From assembly GCA_035235625.1 (NCBI GenBank), contig CP141148.1, positions 33,109,057 to 33,173,056 of the forward strand: DNA of 64,000 nt, given 5' to 3'. This document shows positions 57,160 to 64,000 of this stretch, piece after piece; within the stretch, counting starts at the first letter, position 1; the number at the start of each line of letters is the position of its first letter. The stretch comes from Saururus chinensis (lineage: Eukaryota; Streptophyta; Magnoliopsida; Piperales; Saururaceae). A program made the position numbers and the translations under genes. The notes beneath the pieces were generated by a model, which saw nothing but the letters and a program-made list of their open reading frames with translations, had not been told where the DNA came from and made no database searches.

Positions 57160-58278
57160 AGGAAAATTATTTAAATAATAATTTAAAAAATAAAAATTAC
57201 CAAATTAAACCTGTTTTAAGAAATATTTTTTAAAGTTGTAAATAATAAAATTAAATTTAAGTTAATTTTGTTGTTCTAATGGATGAAATTATTATGAATT
57301 AAAAAAAAAGGGGACGTGATTAGAAATCACTGGAGGGATGAAATAAGTAGATTTCATTGTTTAAGGTAATTTTGTGTGATTTTATCGTTCAAAATGATGA
57401 AATCACCGTATTTACAACAAAAAATAGCATACTATAGGTCATTTACATATAAAACAACATATTGCAAAAGCAGCTTCATGTCACTTGCATATAAAACAAC
57501 ATATTGCAAAAGCAACTTGACGTAACTAAAAAATAAAATATATAAAAGAGCATACTATAAAAGAGCATACTACAGGTGCAATTGATTATGATAAAAAATA
57601 CATACAACATGTGACATAATTAAAAAATGAACATTGCTCAACATAACTATAAGTGCAGATCACTTAATTTTTTTAAATCCTCTATATCCACCCTCCTGCT
57701 TTTGTCCACCTCCACCGGATGCACCCCCTCCAAATGTAGGCTCGGGTTTAAACATGGTAGACCCACCCTTCCAGAAGCTAGTTGGTGGTAGGAAGGTCGG
57801 CCTTTTAGGTTTTGGGCCCCTAGGAGGAGGAGCTTCTGAATCATCTTAAGAGTGAACCGCTGTTAAGTTCCGCCCATTTCCCTCGTCGCCCCATTGGATG
57901 ATGGCCACCCTCTCCATGCCCACCTCCCCCTCACCCCTCAACAGCCCAGGCCTCGATCACATAAAATTACCTTAAACAATGAAATCCCCTTAATTCGTCC
58001 ATCTCGTGATTTTGTCCTGTTTTTTTTAGAATTCATGTAATTTTGTCCTTTAGTTTTTTAAAAAAACAATTTCATCCTTAAGAACAACAAAATCAACTTA
58101 AACTTGATTTCGTCATTCTAAAGGATGAAATCAGTTAAATTTTTTTTAAAAAAAGGCACACAGGCGCCAGCTCTTGGCTGACGCCTACATGGCAAAAGCT
58201 AACACCACTTTGGGAAATATTTCCTAAAGCAGGTTGGTTTGGTAATTTTTTTCAAATTATTATTTAAATAATTTTCCC
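57160..58278. mobile_element. Third Mutator-like element of the same family, 1.1 kb
   Basis: The left end AGGAAAATTATTTAAATAAT (57160) and right end ATTATTTAAATAATTTTCCC (58278) are the family's terminal repeats. The right arm keeps the GGCGCCAGC hairpin block, the CACCACTTTGGGAAATATTT block and mini-palindromes (GATTTCGTC...GATGAAATC, 58105-58135). The interior (57655-57855, minus strand) reads a Pro-rich then Gly-rich stretch (PKPKRPTFLPPTSFWKGG) ending RGFKKIK and a stop; I do not recognise it. No target duplication is visible. It lies about 150 bp upstream of the OTP84 start codon and may affect its promoter. Confidence 0.75.
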
Positions 58279-58808
58279 TATATTTTATGGGGTCAAATAT
58301 ATAAAAATTTTTGATACATTGCAATGCTATAAATATAGTTCAAACACTTTTAAGTGTTACTAGGAATAGTGCATGTGGCACATAAAAATTCGTCTATCAA
58401 ATGGTTCCATTTTTTAGTAACTTTTTACTGTATTTAATTTTGTTATTACATCTATCAATGTATTTCACTCCTATGCATATATTCTAATTCATTAACTTTA
58501 TTTATTACATCTGTCAGCGTACTTTAAAGAAAAGTATCCATTCTAATACATACATTTAACTACAATATATAGTTACTTTAATTTGATATAGTACTTACGA
58601 ATTGCTTTACCAGATTTGAGTTGTTCACAGTAGTTGTCAGATGCCCAATTTACATATATCATTCATTAAAGGAAATATGGACAAGTATAATAATCAAGCT
58701 TATAATTAGCATTTTAATTTATATTTTATATTTTCTTAAGGTAAAATTCAATTATTTATATATTCTTATTCATTCATATCATTTTACTATATTGTTTACA
58801 AAAAGATC
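58279..58808. other. Intergenic, AT-rich
   Basis: Nothing recognised between the Mutator-like element and the FAR1-like pseudogene. A duplicated ATCTGTCAGCGTACTTT-like phrase occurs near 58450 and 58508. Confidence 0.45.
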
Positions 58809-60840
58809 ATGGAAGATAAAGAGTACACAAGCCCTATTAGCACAAATACAGGATCAACACATCCATTAAATTTTGACTTACCTCTTGAAAATGATAATGG
58901 AATTTCAAGTAATTCTAATGTTTTTGTGATGGATAAAGGTGAATCAAGTTGGATCCCTAAAGTTGGCATGGAATTTGATAATGAAGAACATGCTTATGAT
59001 TTTTATAATAAATATAGTGAAAAAGCAAGATTCAATATTCAGAAAGCATGGGTAACTCAAAACAAGGACCAATATGTGCGAGTTAGAAAATATTGTTGCT
59101 TAAAAGAAGGTTTTAGAATTAAAGATAGACATAGGGAGGTTGTTAAGAATCCTTGTGCATTGACACGAGCACATATAAAATATGTACTACAACCCAATGG
59201 TAAATTTCGTATTACCCACTTTGAGCCTGCTCACAACTATGGACGCATAACACCTTCAAAAGTTCACCATTTGAAGTCTCATAGACGTTTAACAAATGCC
59301 CATATTGCTACTGCAGACTTGGCATATAGTTCAGGAATTGCACCTAAAGCAGCAATTGAATTTATGAGTAGACAAGTTAGTGGTCGAGAGAATCTTGGTT
59401 GTCTTTCTCTGGATTATAGAAATTACTTGAGAATAAAAAGGAACAAATCAATGATAAAAGGATATGCATGAGCTATAATTGAATATTTTAGAACAAAATA
59501 AGTGGAGAATTTATCATTTTTTCACTCCAATCAATTGGATGAAGATGACCTAATCACTAATATATTCTTGGGTTGATTCAAAATCATTAGTTGATTATTC
59601 TAATTTTGGTGATGTCATTTGCTTTGATACAACCTATGAAACAAATAAAGATAGTAGGCCATTTGGTGTTTTTGTTGGAGTAAATCATCATAGGCAAACA
59701 ATCATATTTGGTGCATCTCTTCTATATAGTGAAACTGTTGATTCTTTTATATGGTTGTTTGAAACTTTTATTAAGGCAATGTCTGGTAAAAAGCTCAAAG
59801 TATTTTCATTGATCAATGTGCCGCAATGGATAGAGAAATATCAATCGTGATTCCAAAAGGTCATCATCATCTTTGTATTTGGCACATATATCAAAATGCA
59901 GCAAAGAATCTCAGTAATGTTTTTAGTGCTTATAGAACATTTAAAGCTGATTTTGGAAAGTGCATATTTGATTATGAGGAAGAGATAGAATTTTTAAGTG
60001 TTTGGCAATGTATAATTGTAAAATATGAATCACAAGACAATAAATGGTTGAAACATTTATTTAAGGAGAAGGAAAAGTGGGCATTAGTATATGAGCGGAA
60101 TACATTTTGCACAAATATAAAAACCACATAAAGAAGTGAAAGTATGAATAGTATCCTAAAGCGTTATTGAGTTGTAAGCACAATTTGCTTGAGTTTTTTA
60201 ATTATTTTGAAAGGGTTATTGAAGATCATCAGTATGATGAAGCTAGAGCTGATTTTCACATGAAAGAAACAACACCACAATTATATGCACCTGTTCAGAT
60301 TGTAGAGCATGCTTCTACTTTGTATACACTAGCTATGTTTACAATGTTTGAAAATAAATTTAAGGTTTTTCTAAATTGTGCAATTTACATAAGGGGTGAA
60401 GAAGGATTTGTAACTAAGTATAAAGTTAATGTGAATGGAAAATCTCATGAATTCAGTGTCAAGTATGACTCCTTAGAAGATTCACTTGTATATAATTGTA
60501 AGAAATTTGAATTTGTCAGGATACTTAGTGGGCATGCATTGAAACTCCTCAACTTTAGAAATAAACATGAGCTTCTACCTAGATATATTTTAAAGAGGTG
60601 GACAAGAGATGCTAAAAGTGGAATGGTATTCAATAGTCATAGAGATACAATACAAGCCGATCCTAAAGTTGTATTAGGAAGACGTTACAATGACTTGTGT
60701 AGTGACTATGTAAAGATACTATCAAGGGTTGTAGAGAAAGAGGAATCATATTTAGTTGCTGAAGAGTATAAACACAAACTTTTGAAGGTAATTGAAGAAA
60801 GCTTGAGTATATTATCCTTTGTTACCACTGTTACGACCTA
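58809..60840 (+). pseudogene. FAR1/FHY3-like (MULE transposase-derived) gene, multiply broken
   Basis: The N-terminal frame (58809-59471) has the FAR1 DNA-binding domain: GMEFDNEEHAYDFYNKYSEK, then VRKYCCLKEGFR and an H-x-H type end near HFEPAHNY. The MULE transposase domain follows (59560-60110), with DVICFDTTYETNK, GVNHHRQTIIFGASL and LCIWHIYQNAAKN. A C-terminal part (60167-60820) ends at a SWIM-like motif in which expected Cys positions are changed (NCKKFEF, RILSGHAL). In-frame stops occur near 59469, 59499 and 60129. The frame also shifts near 59573 (extra T), near 59809 (one base lost) and near 60167. FAR1-type proteins are transposases or domesticated light-signalling factors. No terminal inverted repeats were found around this copy, so whether it was a transposon or a host gene is open. 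Confidence 0.85.
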
Positions 60841-60841
60841 G

Positions 60842-63800
60842 ATTTTTAAAAGCCTTTTTAAATAACACAAACGATAAGTCACAAGAATTTTTTTCTTTCT
60901 TAAATACAAAACAAAATATTCAATTAAATATTCGGGTCATGATAACTGGGGTTCACAAATACAAATATCAAATCATATGATATTATTACACATATGAAAA
61001 CTCCATAAAGCATAGCCTATCCATCTGAGTACAAGTCTGTGATCCGTCTAAAAATAAATAACTAAGTTGACACTCACGCCAAGGCTATACTTATGTACCA
61101 GAATTGCAGAAACGATGAACTTCATCTTGTGCTCGCCTCCTAGTCTCACTTGTTGTCGCTTGGAGAATATGCAACCAACAAAATCAAACAACAACAACAT
61201 TGAAACCTCTCTGCCTTCATGAGAAGAGTTTCCAAAGGGGCAAAATATTTTATTAATATTTTTTTGGATCGGGCCAACATCACCTGATGTTAGTTGTTTA
61301 CGTACTCATCAGACAACATCTCCAATGTTTTCAATAAGATCGGATCCAAACGTAGTTCTGCCTAGATACTACACTATCCTAAGAAGCATAACATCACACA
61401 TGCAATGCTTAAGTATTTTCAAATAACCTACATTTTATGCAAGTATTTTAATCGTTCCACTTGTCTAATTAACAAGCAATATCAAACAATGTCATTAATT
61501 ATTTCACAATTGTTATTAATAATTAATGCTCTACATTGTTTAAACCCAACTCTAGGTTTAATATAATATGTACTTACTCGGAGATAACTCAACTCTCAAA
61601 GAAATCCCCAAACATAGGACTCCAACAATGGAGTAGACTGCTTAACAACAACTTGACCCAAATCCCCAGGGCTCTCAATAACCTACCACGAATCTGGAGA
61701 AAGAGGATCCTAACTGTGCTCATGGACAATGATTGGCAAGAAGCACAAGCCTTCCATGATTCTCATACAACTCCGCTTTTCGTACGTACTATATGGTCCT
61801 GGGAAGACCTGCGGGAGACCCATGGTAAAGACACTCTAGTCAATACCCAAACCGTCGTGGCAATGAAGAAGCGTATCACAATTTCCACCATTCCCCAACT
61901 CAGGGAGAAAATGTCTTTTTAGACATTACTAATATATCCATAGAAGTCTTAGGTCCTTATAACCATTGATTCCCATAAACATTCAAAACTTAAACTAGAT
62001 TATTATCATCCAGTTAAGTATTCACCCAACCATTTGGGTCCTCTTCACATCGTGAATTGGCCCAATAAATAACTCATCCACTGAGCTATGACTCAAAGAA
62101 CATCCCATAACCACCCTCGGTTTATTAACCAAGGTAAAATTCTATGTTAGGGCTCATTGAGGGTATTTTAGGCTTTATCTTGATTAGATGTTCTCCCCCA
62201 ATCCAACGACAACCCATGTCTCTTGATTAAACTTCATTAATCTTAAGTTACCGATATAAACAACACATCAATAATAAAAGCATGCATCATAGTAAACAAC
62301 ATAAATATCATGCAGTCATACAAGTGCATAAATGATAATCTGAGGTCTATTGCACTCATTTGCAGGGCTAGGGCTTGGAGAATTCAAGCCCGAGAGTGTA
62401 AATACCTCTAACATATCGCACGAGTGACGTATAAAATACCCTAGTGGATTTTTACGCTGTGTTACGGACATGTGCAATACACTGCCCTAAACCCTGAGAA
62501 TTATTATTTTTCCCTTGGTTACCCATGACACCGTGACTTAGCAAGGTCTTCGTGTCACTTGTTGGTCACACCCCTTCCTTTTGAAGCCATTTAACGTCAT
62601 TCTAGGGTACCCTAACGCTTGATAGTTAGGTTATTAGTTTCAGCGGAACAGAACATACTCCCTTAAGGGCATTAGGGTAATTGTACCACCTAGGGTATGG
62701 TATCCACCCTTGGGACATTCTGGTCATTTTATTGCCCCTCTATTGATTTTAAGTCATTGACCTCTCACAAGGCTCCACTCTTAAACTAACTCATGCTTCC
62801 ATTCACAAGAATGTCAGCTGTTCACTCGAAGAGGTATTTCTATCATTTGATTTAAGGCCTTATTGACACCCAATGGGTCCCAAAATTGGGTACAATGGTA
62901 CTACTTGACGTCATGTACTTGGTGAAAATTTCGTGGTGTGTGACGGGGTCGTGAACCCCTTGAACCGACCCAGGTTTGCCTAATGGTTTATGATTAACCC
63001 TAGGGAAAAAATGGTCAATTACCCACTCACTGGGATTTTTTCCCATTGTATGGTTTGGTGTATATTTAGGTTACCCATTAAACTCTTACTAAGAATTTTT
63101 TCAATTTTTAAGATCACTCGTAGGTCATTGAAGCGAAACCCCTAAGTCGGGTAAGTGGTTTTCACATGACAATTTAACTACAAGGGGTAAAAGGGTCATT
63201 TCAAATGCTTTAAGATTTTTCCTTAATCTAAAACTTGTTCAGAACACTCAATTCTCTCTCTCTCTATATATATTATCAATTTTCTAGAATTTATTTGACA
63301 TTTTTGTCCCCCTAAACCAGACCCAGTTCACTTCCTTTATTATTTTTTTTAAAACCCGGGCCGGGTTTGCAGTTCTAGCCCGGAACGGGTCGGACCCACA
63401 GACCTGCCTACAAGTCGTCTTCCTCGCGGAGATGCCTGCAGGACTATGGGCGGTGGCTGGACATGCAGAGCTGACTCTCCAGCCAAAGGCAGGGTTGACA
63501 ATTTTGGGGCGGCTAGGGCGAGGGCCCAGATGTTGGTGCTCTGCCCGACGACACCTGGAATCGTTCGGCGATGCCCAAATCTACATTGTGGATCTGGGAT
63601 CGTCTGTGAGAGAAACCATGGCTAGACGACGGTGAAAATTGTCGGAGTACAACAGGAGCAACGAGAGTATGGTGGCGGCCACAACCTGATATTTTAGAGT
63701 GGAAATAGAGAGTGATGGCCGCTGCCCACCAATTGCTCGTGTCTGCTGGTGGAAACCAACGACTCATGGCTGCTGTCGGAAACCCATCTCCTTCATGAGC

Positions 63801-64000
63801 ATAAAGTTGGAGTTTTTCTGAACACCAGCCAACTGTAGCCAGTCATAACCAGGCTGGCAGGTAGTACCCGTCAATCCTATGACAGTCAGCCATAGCAAAG
63901 CACATCAGTGCAGACCGGCCGACGAATCCTTCTCTTCCTTGTTTCCATTTTAATTTACAAAATCACTGTATAGTGTGCATAAATTACTATTCATTATAAT
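60842..64000. other. Intergenic, possible LTR-like sequence, no gene recognised
   Basis: TGTTACGACCTAG at 60829 looks like the inverted end of an LTR of the kind seen at 21153-23370, but no matching far end or target duplication was found inside the window; it may continue past 64000. A (TC)n(TA)n microsatellite lies at 63253-63274. GC-rich sequence with CCCGGGCCGGG begins at 63355. Open frames here show no known domain. Confidence 0.4.
63253..63274. repeat. (TC)n(TA)n microsatellite
   Basis: About seven TC units run into five TA units. Read on the minus strand it gives a TATATATA block followed by GAGAGA, which would suit a promoter of a minus-strand LTR, but this is only a guess. Confidence 0.7.

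Noticed and set aside
63432..63767. Two open frames near the end of the window
   Set aside because: No domain, no conserved-looking motif and GC-rich repeat-like sequence; not enough to support a gene.

Overview
The window is plant nuclear DNA. Every gene has introns or plant-specific partners: a DYW-class pentatricopeptide editing factor, a thylakoid-lumen immunophilin, and FAR1-type and plant-mobile-domain transposon proteins. The repeats are plant LTR, Mutator-like and MITE types. WRNIP1 and FKBP13 are very GC-rich at their 5' ends and fall towards AT downstream, and introns and intergenic spaces are long and full of repeats. That suggests a monocot, probably not a grass, but this is inference.

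Layout. 1-5258: a gag-less, degenerate Ty3 chromovirus on the minus strand, abutting a broken F-box gene (5371-5990). 7620-8008: a small hydrophilic LEA-like gene. 9063-13848 (minus) and 14040-17874 (plus): MIC10 (mitochondrial inner-membrane crista protein) and RPAC2 (RNA polymerase I/III subunit), divergent from one short promoter. 21153-23370: a solo LTR with a perfect 5-bp target duplication, carrying several kinds of internal tandem repeat. 25060-27983: a probable hAT-like element with a Mutator-like element (25341-26908) inserted in it; the inner element has captured a piece of an ATG18/WIPI autophagy gene. 28315-39873: a 17-exon peptide:N-glycanase gene (PNG1), complete except for a 4-base gap exactly at the catalytic cysteine. 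40477-41877 (minus) and 42096-44006 (plus): divergent FKBP13 and WRNIP1. 45650-45723: tRNA-Val(CAC). 46766-48111 (minus): an LLPH-type ribosome-biogenesis protein. 48309-51166: a second Mutator-like element of the same family, carrying a broken plant-mobile-domain gene. 54344-57007 (minus): the OTP84-type DYW pentatricopeptide protein. 57160-58278: a third member of the Mutator-like family. 58809-60840: a broken FAR1/MULE transposase gene. 60842-64000: no gene recognised.

The host genes are housekeeping genes of different compartments (mitochondrion, nucleus, cytosol, plastid lumen, plastid RNA editing) and do not form a pathway. The strongest points for a second look are the PNG1 lesion together with a diverged copy of the same exon further into intron 9, the gene-capturing Mutator-like family whose inverted repeats are built of small palindromes, the ordered 20/40-bp array and hairpin series in the solo LTR, and a repeated insert in WRNIP1. 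Exon boundaries were assigned by eye from reading frame, GT-AG sites and knowledge of the protein families; no search was run.
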